DNA of 64,000 nucleotides from contig LXTR01000008.1 in assembly GCA_001683825.1 (NCBI GenBank), forward strand, positions 124,001 through 188,000. Direction: 5' to 3'. The notes below the pieces were generated by a model. The model saw only the letters and a program-made list of their open reading frames with translations, was not told the DNA's origin and made no database searches. Shown piece by piece: positions 34,251-43,577 of this stretch (positions within the stretch are counted from its first letter, which is position 1; every line of letters starts with the position of its first letter). Source of the stretch: Flavobacteriaceae bacterium CP2B (GTDB lineage: Bacteria > Bacteroidota > Bacteroidia > Flavobacteriales > Flavobacteriaceae). The position numbers and the translations under genes were made by a program.

Positions 34251-35666
34251 TTAATTGTAACTCCTGGGGGCCAGAAAGCGAACATTGGTGGTTTCCACCA
34301 ACCGGTCTCCGCTATACACCCCTATTTTTAGTTTGTCTTTATCGCCATTCAAGGCGTTGTTGTTAATCTCGATAAACAAGGTGCCCTCGGCCATCTGCTC
34401 TGCCGGCACTTGAAACCGGGCATGGGAAACGAGTTCGATGGTCCCGGTATGCGACAGCAATTCAAAGTGTACGTCTTCTATGGACGAGGTGGTCTTGTTC
34501 AGGAGTTTGTAGGTATACACATTGCTGATGATATTCCCCTCCTTGCGTTCATACAACTGCCCCGGGAGTCGCAGGATATTGGCTTCAATATCGTTCCTCA
34601 GAAAGAGCATGCCGGTAAACACCCCGGTCAGGATGACCAGGACGGCGGTATATCCCTTCAGCCTTGCTGTAAATTTGAATTTCGCCTTTTTGCTGATGGC
34701 ATCTTCGCTGGCGTATCGGATCAGCCCTTTGGGCAGGTCTACCTGTTCCATCATGTGGTCACAGGCGTCGATACATGCCGTACAGTTGACACATTCTAGC
34801 TGGGTGCCATTGCGGATATCGATTCCTGTAGGGCATACATGCACGCACTGGAAACAGTCGATGCAGTCGCCAAACCCCAATGCTTCCCTGTCTTCGTTTT
34901 TGCGGAACTTCTTCCGGCCTTTTTCCTTCTCGCCCCGCTTGTGGTCATAGGCTACCACAATGGATTTATTATCGAGCAATACCCCTTGCATCCTCCCGTA
35001 AGGGCAGGCGATAATACACACCTGTTCCCGGAACCAGGCAAACACGAAATAGAAAACCCCAGTAAAAATAAGGAGGGAAACCATGGTGCTCAGGTGTTGT
35101 AACGGGCCATCGGTTATGTACTCCACCAGGCGGTCGCTTCCGATCAGGTAGGCGAGGAAAATGTTGGCGATGAGGAAGGAGATGATAAAAAAGATGATCC
35201 ACTTGCTAAGGCGTTTCCGGATCTTTTCGGCATTCCACGGCTGTCGGTCCAAACGGATCTGTGCCCCCCGGTCTCCGTCAATCCAGTATTCTATCCGGCG
35301 GAAAACCATTTCCATGAAGATGGTCTGCGGGCACATCCATCCACAGAAAATACGGCCATAGGCCACGGTAAAAAGTGCCACGAAGATCACCCCGATAATC
35401 ATTGAGATCACAAAGAGGTGGAAATCCTGGGGCCAGAAGGGGATCCCAAAAATATTAAACCGGCGTTCAAGGACATTGAACAGGAGGAACTGGTGACCGT
35501 TCACCTTCAAAAAAGGCGATATGAACAAGAACAGGAGCAGGCCATAACTCACCCATTTGCGGTATTTGTAATAGCGCCCGGAAGGTTTTTTGGGAAATAC
35601 CCAGGCCCTTTTGCCCTCTTCGTTAATGGTTCCGATGGAATCCCTGAATCGTTCGTCCTTTGCCAT
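34251..35666 (-). CDS. ccoG: CcoG/FixG ferredoxin-type copper reductase
   Basis: 471 residues with about five membrane helices. Two 4Fe-4S sites lie between C268 and C302 (CIDCFQCVHVCPTG and CVNCTACIDAC), and a CGWMCPQ motif lies near residue 108. CcoG reduces Cu(II) for assembly of the cbb3 oxidase in proteobacteria. The C-terminal 110 residues form the usual immunoglobulin-like extracytoplasmic domain. Length and order are standard. Confidence 0.95.
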   Translation of the reverse strand: MAKDERFRDSIGTINEEGKRAWVFPKKPSGRYYKYRKWVSYGLLLFLFISPFLKVNGHQFLLFNVLERRFNIFGIPFWPQDFHLFVISMIIGVIFVALFTVAYGRIFCGWMCPQTIFMEMVFRRIEYWIDGDRGAQIRLDRQPWNAEKIRKRLSKWIIFFIISFLIANIFLAYLIGSDRLVEYITDGPLQHLSTMVSLLIFTGVFYFVFAWFREQVCIIACPYGRMQGVLLDNKSIVVAYDHKRGEKEKGRKKFRKNEDREALGFGDCIDCFQCVHVCPTGIDIRNGTQLECVNCTACIDACDHMMEQVDLPKGLIRYASEDAISKKAKFKFTARLKGYTAVLVILTGVFTGMLFLRNDIEANILRLPGQLYERKEGNIISNVYTYKLLNKTTSSIEDVHFELLSHTGTIELVSHARFQVPAEQMAEGTLFIEINNNALNGDKDKLKIGVYSGDRLVETTNVRFLAPRSYN

Positions 35667-35690
35667 ACTGCTTGCCCGTTGGGGGCTGCT

Positions 35691-36650
35691 TTAAAACGCT
35701 GTTCCTGTATTTTCCATGATCACTTCCAGGGTAGTGCTGTCCTGCTGCCGGACCTCTACCTGATCTACCTTTGCATTGGGGTCTACCCAGAGTTCTCCCT
35801 CGGGTTCCTTGGGATCTGCCGGGGTCCTGCCATGCAGGCTGAGGACATAGCTGGCTACCTGGGCCATTTCATTGGGTTTCAGGTTGGCTTTCCAGGAAAT
35901 CATCCCCTTACCAGGCCTGCCCCCTTCCGAAATGGTGTTGAAGACATTCTTGATTCCCCCTCCCAGGATCCAGTAGTCATCTGTAAGGTTAGGGCCTATG
36001 CCGCCACCCCCGTCCATTTTATGGCACACGGCGCAGTTACCCGAAAAGAGGGTTTCCCCGGCCTTTAGATCGGCTTCCCCGGTAAGGAGCTCAACGGTAT
36101 TCACATCGACCAGGTCCTTGGCGGTTTTCTTGTATTCCTCTATGGCCTGCTGGGCCTGGGCGACTTCCCGTTCGTATTCCAGTTCCTGGTCGTAATCCCC
36201 AAAGACGTGGAAACGGGCCAGGTAGACCACCCCAAAAATGATGGTGATGTAGAACATGTACACCCACCAGGGGGGAAGTTTGTTGTCTAATTCGCGTATC
36301 CCGTCGTAATTGTGGTCCAGGATGATCTCGTGCTCTTCTTCCACCGGTTTGGAACCCAGTAGTTTCTGGTACATCCGTTTGCCCCAATCCCATTGCCAGC
36401 GGCTTTGCTTTTTTGCCAGGTAACGTTCCTGTGCCGTTTCGGAAAGCGTATGGAACATGACGTTTTCTATGGCCGCCAGGATCATCTCAATGGCGATCAG
36501 GATCAGGAGCACCAGCAGGAGGAATGCCTGGGTTATGGGGTAGGCTATAAAAGCGGGTTGGCCGCCCGAATCGATGAAGTATTCCATCAATCCGAAAATC
36601 AGAAAGAAAAAGAAGGGGATCCGTATCCACCAGGCTGAGGAATTTTTCAT
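35691..36650 (-). CDS. ccoP: cbb3 oxidase subunit CcoP, single-haem form
   Basis: 319 residues. It has an N-terminal helix pair at about 10-60, then the CcoP N-terminal domain (WVYMFYITIIFGVVYLARFH helix near 129-148) and one cytochrome c domain with CAVCH at 206-210. Classical CcoP has two haems, and only one CXXCH is present here. The C-terminal 40 residues have no haem motif. It passes electrons from donors to CcoO/CcoN. The start overlaps the end of ccoQ by 4 bases (ATGA). Confidence 0.93.
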   Translation of the reverse strand: MKNSSAWWIRIPFFFFLIFGLMEYFIDSGGQPAFIAYPITQAFLLLVLLILIAIEMILAAIENVMFHTLSETAQERYLAKKQSRWQWDWGKRMYQKLLGSKPVEEEHEIILDHNYDGIRELDNKLPPWWVYMFYITIIFGVVYLARFHVFGDYDQELEYEREVAQAQQAIEEYKKTAKDLVDVNTVELLTGEADLKAGETLFSGNCAVCHKMDGGGGIGPNLTDDYWILGGGIKNVFNTISEGGRPGKGMISWKANLKPNEMAQVASYVLSLHGRTPADPKEPEGELWVDPNAKVDQVEVRQQDSTTLEVIMENTGTAF

Positions 36651-36838
36651 GGGTTTAGGTTTTTAGGTTGACTATCGTCCAGGGGCAATTCGCTTACTTC
36701 CCTGATATGCTCCTTGGAGGCCGTGAATACCCACCAAAAAAGGATGGCGAAGAACACGAAAAAGATCAGCAGGGAGATCATCGGGTAGGTCGCGATCCCA
36801 TCGATGCTTTCCATATGGTTTTTGACAAATTTCAACAT
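36647..36838 (-). CDS. ccoQ: CcoQ-like small subunit
   Basis: 63 residues with a single membrane helix (MISLLIFFVFFAILFWWVF) followed by a short charged tail, the usual form of CcoQ. It lies 3 bases after ccoNO and overlaps ccoP. CcoQ stabilises the assembled oxidase. Small size makes the identity depend on position. Confidence 0.85.
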   Translation of the reverse strand: MLKFVKNHMESIDGIATYPMISLLIFFVFFAILFWWVFTASKEHIREVSELPLDDSQPKNLNP

Positions 36839-36841
36839 GGC

Positions 36842-39043
36842 TTATTTGTTTTCGGTGAGTAATTCATTCGTTTCTTTCACTTTAATATCGGTACCCAGCC
36901 GCTGCAGGTAGGCGATAAGGGCCACAATCTCACGGTCGCGCATCTCCACGAAGGGCGAACCTGTTTCCGCGGCCTGTTTTTTGTCGGCCTCGTAACCGGT
37001 GGCGAAATCCGGATCGGTATAGAGGTTTTTTTCTATCTGCAGTGCCTGCTCGTCCATAAGGGTTTGGGCGTTGGCGATATCCTCTTCGGTATAGGGCACG
37101 CCCAACTGCACCATGGCGCGCATCTTGGCCTCTATATCGCTTCGGTCCAGTTCATTTTTGACAAGCCATTGGTAGGCGGGCATGATGGAGCCGGAGGAGG
37201 TGCTCTGGGGGTCGTACATGTGGTTCAGGTGCCAGTTGTCCGAATATTTGCCGCCCACCCGCAGCAGGTCGGGGCCGGTACGTTTACTACCCCAGAGGAA
37301 GGGGTGGTCGTAAACGAACTCTCCTGCTTTGGCATATTCGCCGTAGCGCTCCACTTCAGACCGGAAGGGCCGTACCATCTGGGAGTGGCAGCCCACACAA
37401 CCTTCGCGTATGTAGAGGTCGCGCCCTTCCAGTTCCAGGGGGGTATAGGGTTTAACACTGGTGATGGTGGGGATATTGGACTTGACAAGGATGGTGGGGA
37501 CTATTTGTATGATACCACCGATCAGGATGGCAATGGTGGCGAAAATAGTCAGCTGAACGGGTTTGCGTTCCAGCCAGGTGTGGTAGGTTTCCCCGGCAAT
37601 ACGGCGCTTGGCCACCCGCACCAGGGCGGGGGCTTCTGCCAGTTCGTCTTCTACCTTGCTGCCCTGGCGGATGGTTACCGCGATGTTGTAGAGCATCACA
37701 ATAAAGCCGACAATGTAGAGGGTTCCGCCTATGGCGCGCATCCAGTACATGGGCAGGATCTGGCTGACGGTTTCCAGGAAGTTCCCGTACACCAGGGTGC
37801 CATCCGGGTTAAAGTCTTTCCACATCAGTGCCTGGGTGAAACCAGCCACATACATGGGCAGGGCATAGAGAATGATCCCCAGGGTGCCGATCCAGAAATG
37901 GAAATTGGCCATGGGCAGCGAATGCAACCTGGTTTTAAACATCTTTGGCACCAGCCAGTAGACCATGCCAAAGGTCAGGAAGCCATTCCAGGCCAGGGCC
38001 CCCACGTGTACGTGGGCGATGATCCAGTCGCTGAAGTGCGCGATGGCGTTGACATTCTTCAAGGAGAGCATGGGACCTTCAAAGGTGGCCATACCGTAGC
38101 CGGTAATGGCAACCACCATGAACTTCAGCACCGGGCTGGTACGTACTTTGTCCCAGGCGCCCCTCAGGGTAAGCAGGCCGTTGATCATCCCACCCCAGGA
38201 AGGGGCGATCAGCATCACCGAAAAAGCGACCCCCAGGTTTTGGGCCCAGTCGGGCAGGGCAGAGTATAGCAAGTGGTGCGGCCCGGCCCAGATATAGATG
38301 AAGATGAGCGACCAGAAGTGGACAATAGACAGGCGGTAGGAATATACCGGCCTGTTGGCCGCCTTCGGCACAAAATAGTACATCAGCCCCAGGAAGGGGG
38401 TGGTCAGGAAAAATGCCACTGCGTTATGACCGTACCACCATTGTACCAGGGCATCCTGTACCCCGGCATAGACCGAATAACTCTTCATGGCCGATACGGG
38501 CAACTCCAGGCTGTTGAATATATGGAGTACCGCCACGGTGACAAACGTGGCAATGTAGAACCAGATAGCCACATACAGGTGGCGTTGCCTGCGCTTTAAC
38601 ATGGTACCGATGAGGTTCCAGCCGAACGCCACCCAGACCAGGGCGATGGCCAGGTCTATCGGCCATTCCAGCTCGGCGTATTCTTTAGAGGTGCTATACC
38701 CCAGCGGCAGGGTGATAGCGGCTGCCACGATAATGGCCTGCCACCCCCAGAAATTAAAATTACTCAGGACATCACTGAACATCCTTGCCTTTAGGAGTCG
38801 CTGTGTAGAGTAATAGACCCCGGCAAAAATAGCGTTCCCCACAAAGGCGAAGATTACCGCATTGGTATGCAGCGGCCTTAAACGTCCAAAGCTTAGCCAG
38901 GAAATACCATCGGTAAGGTTGGGGAACAAAAACATAAATGCCAGTAGTAACCCTACCAGCATCCCAATGATTCCCCAGAAGAGGGTGGCGTAAAGAAACT
39001 TCTGGACAATCTTGTTGTCATAGTGGAATTGTTGAATTTCCAT
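36842..39043 (-). CDS. ccoNO: Fused cbb3 cytochrome c oxidase subunits I and II
   Basis: 733 residues. CcoN occupies about 1-480 with the haem b and CuB histidines: [40 protein letters not shown] and [12 protein letters not shown]. CcoO occupies about 500-733, with one membrane helix and a mono-haem site CVGCH at 549-553. In most phyla these are two genes, while the fusion is typical of Bacteroidota. This is the catalytic core that reduces oxygen with high affinity. It starts 9 bases after ccoS. Confidence 0.96.
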   Translation of the reverse strand: MEIQQFHYDNKIVQKFLYATLFWGIIGMLVGLLLAFMFLFPNLTDGISWLSFGRLRPLHTNAVIFAFVGNAIFAGVYYSTQRLLKARMFSDVLSNFNFWGWQAIIVAAAITLPLGYSTSKEYAELEWPIDLAIALVWVAFGWNLIGTMLKRRQRHLYVAIWFYIATFVTVAVLHIFNSLELPVSAMKSYSVYAGVQDALVQWWYGHNAVAFFLTTPFLGLMYYFVPKAANRPVYSYRLSIVHFWSLIFIYIWAGPHHLLYSALPDWAQNLGVAFSVMLIAPSWGGMINGLLTLRGAWDKVRTSPVLKFMVVAITGYGMATFEGPMLSLKNVNAIAHFSDWIIAHVHVGALAWNGFLTFGMVYWLVPKMFKTRLHSLPMANFHFWIGTLGIILYALPMYVAGFTQALMWKDFNPDGTLVYGNFLETVSQILPMYWMRAIGGTLYIVGFIVMLYNIAVTIRQGSKVEDELAEAPALVRVAKRRIAGETYHTWLERKPVQLTIFATIAILIGGIIQIVPTILVKSNIPTITSVKPYTPLELEGRDLYIREGCVGCHSQMVRPFRSEVERYGEYAKAGEFVYDHPFLWGSKRTGPDLLRVGGKYSDNWHLNHMYDPQSTSSGSIMPAYQWLVKNELDRSDIEAKMRAMVQLGVPYTEEDIANAQTLMDEQALQIEKNLYTDPDFATGYEADKKQAAETGSPFVEMRDREIVALIAYLQRLGTDIKVKETNELLTENK

Positions 39044-39051
39044 AAGGAGAA

Positions 39052-39252
39052 TTATTTAGTTGGATGAGAATTCGTGGTCTTTTCAGGGGTGCGGCCCGTA
39101 CTGTTTTTAACAACCTCATCCTCAAAAAGGATGCGCACAGAAGGGGTGTAGGGGTCATCGTACTGTCCGGAGCGCACAGATACTATAAAGGCAGCAAAGA
39201 ACAGCAGGGCCACAACGATGCTGATGGCCAGCAAGATATAAATCACACTCAT
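39052..39252 (-). CDS. ccoS: CcoS oxidase assembly protein
   Basis: 66 residues, one membrane helix ([19 protein letters not shown]), then a short segment with the conserved [18 protein letters not shown] stretch that identifies CcoS. It is required for haem and copper insertion into cbb3 oxidases in Rhodobacter. It lies 70 bases after the copper ATPase. Confidence 0.93.
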   Translation of the reverse strand: MSVIYILLAISIVVALLFFAAFIVSVRSGQYDDPYTPSVRILFEDEVVKNSTGRTPEKTTNSHPTK

Positions 39253-39322
39253 GTAGCGTTATTTTGGCGTAAAACTAAGGGCCAGTTACAGGGTGTGAAA
39301 TGACGACGATCATATTGGGGTG

Positions 39323-41719
39323 TTAAGGTAGTTTTCGGGCCATCAGGTTGGTGGCAACGGTGGTGAAAGCTACGATGGTGATGGAACTCAGTGGCATGAG
39401 GATCGCGGCTATTACGGGTTGTAATTGGCCGGTTACGGCAAAGTAAAGGCCGATGACATTGTAGAGGAGCGAGAGTACAAAACTCATGCGGATGATCCCC
39501 ATGGCTTTTTTGGAAGCGAGGAGATAGTCGGGCAGGTAGCGGAATTTGGTGGCGTCCAGGATGCCATCGCATGCAGGGGAAAAAACATTCACATTTTCAG
39601 ACAGGGCGATACCGATTTCGCTCTGGGCCAGCGCCCCGGCATCGTTCAGGCCATCGCCCACCATCATCACCTTTTTTTGTCTTCCCTGCAACTGTTCTAT
39701 AAAACGGAGTTTGTCTTCCGGCTGCTGGTTAAAATAGTAGGCGGTACCTTCGGGCAACATGGACATAAGCCGGGATTTTTCCCCGTCGTGGTCACCGGAG
39801 AGGACCGCGAGGCCTACCTTCCTTTCCGAGAGGGTGGCAAAGACTCCGGACAGGCCCTCCCTGTATGCATTTTTAAAGACAAAGCGCCCCTTGTACTGGT
39901 CATTGGCACTCACATGCACCTCGGTTTGCCCCTTTTCGTCCTTCAGCGCTCCCCCCACATAATCTGCCGCCCCGATTTTCATTTGCTGTGCATCTTTGCT
40001 GCCGGAGATCCCCTTTCCCTGTGCTTCCTGAAAATCGTCAAGGGTTACGATATCGTAGGATTTCAGCAATTCATAGAGCTTCCTGCTCAGCGGGTGGTTA
40101 GAACCCCTGAGGGTGTTCTTGAGCAGGGATTCCTCGGCTTCGCTCAGCCTTACCCCTTCGTAGTCAACCCGGCCCCTGCTGGAAGAGGTCATGGTGCCCG
40201 TCTTGTCAAAGACCGCCATATCTACCCTGGCCATTTGCTCGATGGTGTCTGTGTTTTTAAGATAGAATTTTTTCCTGCCAAAGATGCGAAGCAGGTTCCC
40301 CAGGGTAAACGGGGCCGCCAGGGCTATGGCACAGGGGCAGGCAATAATAAGCACTGCGGTAAATACATTGGCGGCCTTTGAGGGGTCTGCCCAAAGCCAA
40401 TAAAGGGCCGAAACGCTGGCCACGGTGAGTACGGCCTGGGTAAAACGCTTCCCGATGCTGTCGGTGATCCGCCGAAACGAATCCGATTTGTTTTTGTGAA
40501 AGACGGGATTGCCCCAAAGTTGGGTAAGGTAGCTTTGCGATACCGGTTTGAGCACCTCCATTTCCTGGAAACCCTGTTGCTGCCGCCCTCCGGCATAGAT
40601 CCTGTCGCCGGCCACGCGGGTGACGGGTTCTGATTCCCCGGTGACAAAACTGTAGTCTATACAGGCTTTTTCACTCAGTAGGATCCCATCGGCAGGGATC
40701 AACTCCCCACTTCGGATCAGCAGGTGGTCTCCGCGCCCTATTTCGTAGATCGGGATGTTTTCCTCGGCCCCATCTTGATGGACCCGGGTGACGGCTATAG
40801 GGAAATACGACTTGTAATCCCTTTCAAAAGAGAGGAAGGCATACGTTTTTTGCTGGAAGAATTTGCCGAGCAAAAGGAAGAAGACCAGCCCCGTAAAACT
40901 GTCAAAGTAGCCCGGGCCCCAATTGAAAAGGATTTCCAGGGTGCTTCGGGCGAAAAGCGCCAGGATCCCCAGGGCGATGGGGATGTCTATGTTCATGGTG
41001 CCGCTGCGTATGCCTTTATAGGCCGCAATGAGGTAATCCCTTCCGGCATATAGCAGTACCGGCAGGGAGAAGGTGAACATCAGCCAGCGAAAGAGGGGGG
41101 TGTAGGTCTTAAGCCAAAAATCGTCCTGCCCGCTCCCGTTAAAAAGGTCAAAATATTCCGGAAAGGAAAGGAACATCACATTGCCGAAAGCAAATCCCGC
41201 TACGCCAAGCTTGTAGATCAACGCCCGGTTTATGTTTTTTTTGGGGCGGTCCAGTTCCTCCAGGGAGATATAGGGCTCATAACCCACAGAAGCCAGCAGC
41301 TGCACCAGTGACTTCAGGGACAGGGTTTGGGCGTTGTAGGTGATGCGGACCGTTTTTTTTGGAAAATCTACCTGCGATTGACGCACCGAGGGGTGCAGCC
41401 GGTGCAAATTTTCCAGGATCCATATACAGGAACTGCAATGGATATGGGGGATATACAGGTTGATGACCTGGTATTCGCCGTCATCGAACTCCAGGAGTTT
41501 TTCGCGAATAGCCGGGTTGTCCAGGAAATCGTAGCTGCGCTCCTGCTCTTTCGGGCTGCTACCGGCCGCGCCCTGTAATTCATAGTAGTAACCTAGGTCG
41601 TTGGACTGCAGGATTTCATAGACGGTTTTACATCCATGACAACAAAAGGTCTTGTCATCGAACAGCACCGGGGAATTCCCTTTGGGATCCCCGCAATGAT
41701 AACAATTCTTGGCCTCCAT
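39323..41719 (-). CDS. ccoI: Copper-exporting P1B ATPase for oxidase assembly
   Basis: 798 residues. An N-terminal cysteine cluster (C6, C9, C26, C27, C30) is typical of the FixI/CcoI type, followed by a heavy-metal domain with CSSC at 95-98. The transport site CPC is at 461-463, phosphorylation at D505 in DKTGTM, and the TGES actuator motif is near 360. It delivers copper across the membrane to the cbb3 oxidase. It is first in the operon and has an FNR-type promoter just upstream. Confidence 0.94.
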   Translation of the reverse strand: MEAKNCYHCGDPKGNSPVLFDDKTFCCHGCKTVYEILQSNDLGYYYELQGAAGSSPKEQERSYDFLDNPAIREKLLEFDDGEYQVINLYIPHIHCSSCIWILENLHRLHPSVRQSQVDFPKKTVRITYNAQTLSLKSLVQLLASVGYEPYISLEELDRPKKNINRALIYKLGVAGFAFGNVMFLSFPEYFDLFNGSGQDDFWLKTYTPLFRWLMFTFSLPVLLYAGRDYLIAAYKGIRSGTMNIDIPIALGILALFARSTLEILFNWGPGYFDSFTGLVFFLLLGKFFQQKTYAFLSFERDYKSYFPIAVTRVHQDGAEENIPIYEIGRGDHLLIRSGELIPADGILLSEKACIDYSFVTGESEPVTRVAGDRIYAGGRQQQGFQEMEVLKPVSQSYLTQLWGNPVFHKNKSDSFRRITDSIGKRFTQAVLTVASVSALYWLWADPSKAANVFTAVLIIACPCAIALAAPFTLGNLLRIFGRKKFYLKNTDTIEQMARVDMAVFDKTGTMTSSSRGRVDYEGVRLSEAEESLLKNTLRGSNHPLSRKLYELLKSYDIVTLDDFQEAQGKGISGSKDAQQMKIGAADYVGGALKDEKGQTEVHVSANDQYKGRFVFKNAYREGLSGVFATLSERKVGLAVLSGDHDGEKSRLMSMLPEGTAYYFNQQPEDKLRFIEQLQGRQKKVMMVGDGLNDAGALAQSEIGIALSENVNVFSPACDGILDATKFRYLPDYLLASKKAMGIIRMSFVLSLLYNVIGLYFAVTGQLQPVIAAILMPLSSITIVAFTTVATNLMARKLP

Positions 41720-41741
41720 AGATCTTTCTGGCTACAAGGGG

Positions 41742-41784
41742 CAAAGGTGTGGAGCATAATAGGAACCACCAATGATATTGATCA
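41742..41784 (-). promoter_or_regulatory. FNR-type box and -7 element of the cbb3 operon
   Basis: TGATATTGATCA at 41773-41784 fits TGAT-N4-ATCA. On the minus strand CACCTTTG at 41749-41742 matches TAnnTTTG at 7 of 8 positions. The centre of the box is 29.5 bases from the first base of the -7 element, identical to hemN and nos. The expected transcript starts near 41735, about 16 bases before the ccoI ATG. Confidence 0.68.
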
Positions 41785-41814
41785 GCTTCTGGCAGCGATA
41801 TGGGTAAAACCCAC

Positions 41815-42081
41815 TCAGGGTTTCAGGGGGTAGTCTTCATAAAAATCTTCAAAAGTCTTATCGGTGGTATAATCATCGGTAAGCACCCGGTATACCATGT
41901 AACAAAGCATGAGTTGTCCTGCGACGGTCAGGTAAAATACCCAGTGGAAAGCAAAACCCATGGAGGCAGCCATCGTAACGGTGAGCAAAGTGAGGGTGGT
42001 CGCAATAACCCAAAACATGGATGAAGTTCGCATTTTCTGTTTAAAATACAACCCTGATCGCGATTTGGGTGTTAAAGGCAT
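41815..42081 (-). CDS. Small two-helix membrane protein, unknown
   Basis: Up to 88 residues, with a shorter start at 42033 giving 72 (MRTSSMFWVIATTLTLLTVT). Two membrane helices are followed by an acidic tail DDYTTDKTFEDFYEDYPLKP. No family is recognised. It lies directly upstream of the cbb3 operon promoter on the same strand. The clean helix pattern and charged tail make it likely to be real. Confidence 0.6.
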   Translation of the reverse strand: MPLTPKSRSGLYFKQKMRTSSMFWVIATTLTLLTVTMAASMGFAFHWVFYLTVAGQLMLCYMVYRVLTDDYTTDKTFEDFYEDYPLKP

Positions 42082-42161
42082 TCTAAAATTTAAGGGATGG
42101 ACGTTTTTGAGGTCCCGTCTTCGGCAGGATGGGTCATGGGGTTTGCAAGGCCTGAAATGGG

Positions 42162-43355
42162 TTATTGTACAGGAGGCAGCCAGAATTTATCATGGTCCGG
42201 CAGGTTTTTGGCCTCCCCGGCAACCAGCGGGTTGAAGTTGTGTTGTGCAAAAATGTACCAGATACTGGAGGAAAGGGCTGGGGTACTGTCAGCGTGGTCC
42301 CAAAGGGGGGTGGCGCCAAAATTGGTGCCGTAATTGGCCGTATAGGGGAGTCCTTTGGCCCCATCGGCTATGGTGCTGTGTATAAATGCTTTTTCAATAT
42401 GGCCCATCAACGCCTCGGTTTTATACAACATGCCCGCCTGTCGAAACGCCAGGGCCATTTGGGCGGTGCCTTCCAGCCAGACCACGTCGCGGTCTTCATC
42501 AAAACCGTATCCTTGCAGTTCAACCCCACTGAGGGTGGCGGTCTGGGTGTTGAGGTAGCGTTCGGATTCATGCAATGCGCTCGCGGGAAAATCTTCGAAG
42601 ATAAGGAACCCCAGGGAATGCAGGTCCAGGGCATACTGGTACCGGGCTTCTTCGGTCTGGGCAAGGAGCAGCATTTGCCCGGATTCCCACCGCTGTTCCC
42701 GTAAGAAGTTCAGGATGCCGATGTGGAAGCCATCATAGCCGGGAACCGCGTTAAAGGCCGTGATTATACCTTCAGTAACCTTGGGGATTTGGGAGCCGTC
42801 TTCATTGAATCCTCCCCAAAGGCCGCCGTCTTGGTCCTGAAGCGACCGCAACCAGGATTCCAGTTCGGTTGCCAGGACGCCATACCTTTGGGTTCCCGTG
42901 AGCTCGTGGTATTGGTTGAGGGCGATGAGCAACCAGGCATTGTCCCCCATCCAGGTGCGTGAACCCTCAAGCCCCTCGCGGTCGCGAAACTGGAAAAAAC
43001 CACCACTACCCTGCAAGAGTTCGGAGGCCATCTGTGCCTCGAAATAATCAAAAATGAGCTCGGCCCTCTCTGCTTTGCCGTCTAGCATAAAGGCAATGGC
43101 TGCCAGGGAATTATCATAGAGGGAAACAAAATTGGTGTATTCCGCGCTTTCCAGGAGGCCGTTGGCCTGTTGCATATTCGTGATCCAGGCAAAAGTTGCT
43201 TCCCGGTAGGAAAGCTCCTTTTTTTCTGTCGCGGGGACTTCAGGGGTAAGGGGCTGTGCGTTTTCTTCTTCGGGGAGGTAGGTATCTTCGGCGCCATCAC
43301 CGGAACAACCCAGAAAAAGGAAGGTGCAGCATACCAGTATCAGGCCGTGTTTCAT
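42162..43355 (-). CDS. Surface lipoprotein with an all-helical toroid-like domain
   Basis: 397 residues from the ATG at 43355, which gives a clear lipoprotein signal (FLFLGC, cysteine near residue 18). An acidic linker follows. The remaining 340 residues show helical-repeat patterns with aromatic and acidic residues (GDNAWLLIALNQYHELTGTQRYG, GGLWGGFNEDG, VVWLEGTAQMALAFRQAG, TPLWDHADSTPAL) like six-hairpin glycosidases or terpenoid-cyclase toroids. The acidic residues might be catalytic. No close family is recognised, so an enzyme on glycans is only a guess. Confidence 0.65.
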   Translation of the reverse strand: MKHGLILVCCTFLFLGCSGDGAEDTYLPEEENAQPLTPEVPATEKKELSYREATFAWITNMQQANGLLESAEYTNFVSLYDNSLAAIAFMLDGKAERAELIFDYFEAQMASELLQGSGGFFQFRDREGLEGSRTWMGDNAWLLIALNQYHELTGTQRYGVLATELESWLRSLQDQDGGLWGGFNEDGSQIPKVTEGIITAFNAVPGYDGFHIGILNFLREQRWESGQMLLLAQTEEARYQYALDLHSLGFLIFEDFPASALHESERYLNTQTATLSGVELQGYGFDEDRDVVWLEGTAQMALAFRQAGMLYKTEALMGHIEKAFIHSTIADGAKGLPYTANYGTNFGATPLWDHADSTPALSSSIWYIFAQHNFNPLVAGEAKNLPDHDKFWLPPVQ

Positions 43356-43555
43356 AAGTAGGTTGGTATTTGGGTTACCATCAATAGCAGGTAAAGTTAG
43401 CGACCGGCAGCCCGAAAGCAGGGCATTTGGGTTGAAACGCACGGAATTTCGCCCAGGGTGGTACGTTTTCCCGCTTATCAGGAAATTGGGGATTTAATCG
43501 GGCCATGCCCGCTGTTATTCATCGGTAGAAATGCACCTTTGGCTATAGCTTTGCG

Positions 43556-43563
43556 TATTTTTG
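43556..43563 (+). promoter_or_regulatory. -7 element before the NADH dehydrogenase gene
   Basis: TATTTTTG matches TAnnTTTG exactly, 15 bases before the ATG at 43578. No FNR-type dyad is present at the spacing seen at the three low-oxygen promoters. A TTTG at 43538-43541 is the only candidate upstream element, at short spacing. Confidence 0.45.
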
Positions 43564-43577
43564 TGGAAAACCGGCGT

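Noticed and set aside
37064-38269. 401-codon frame opposite ccoNO
   Set aside because: It is the complement of a strongly conserved oxidase gene in GC-rich DNA and is rich in H and G. No family pattern.
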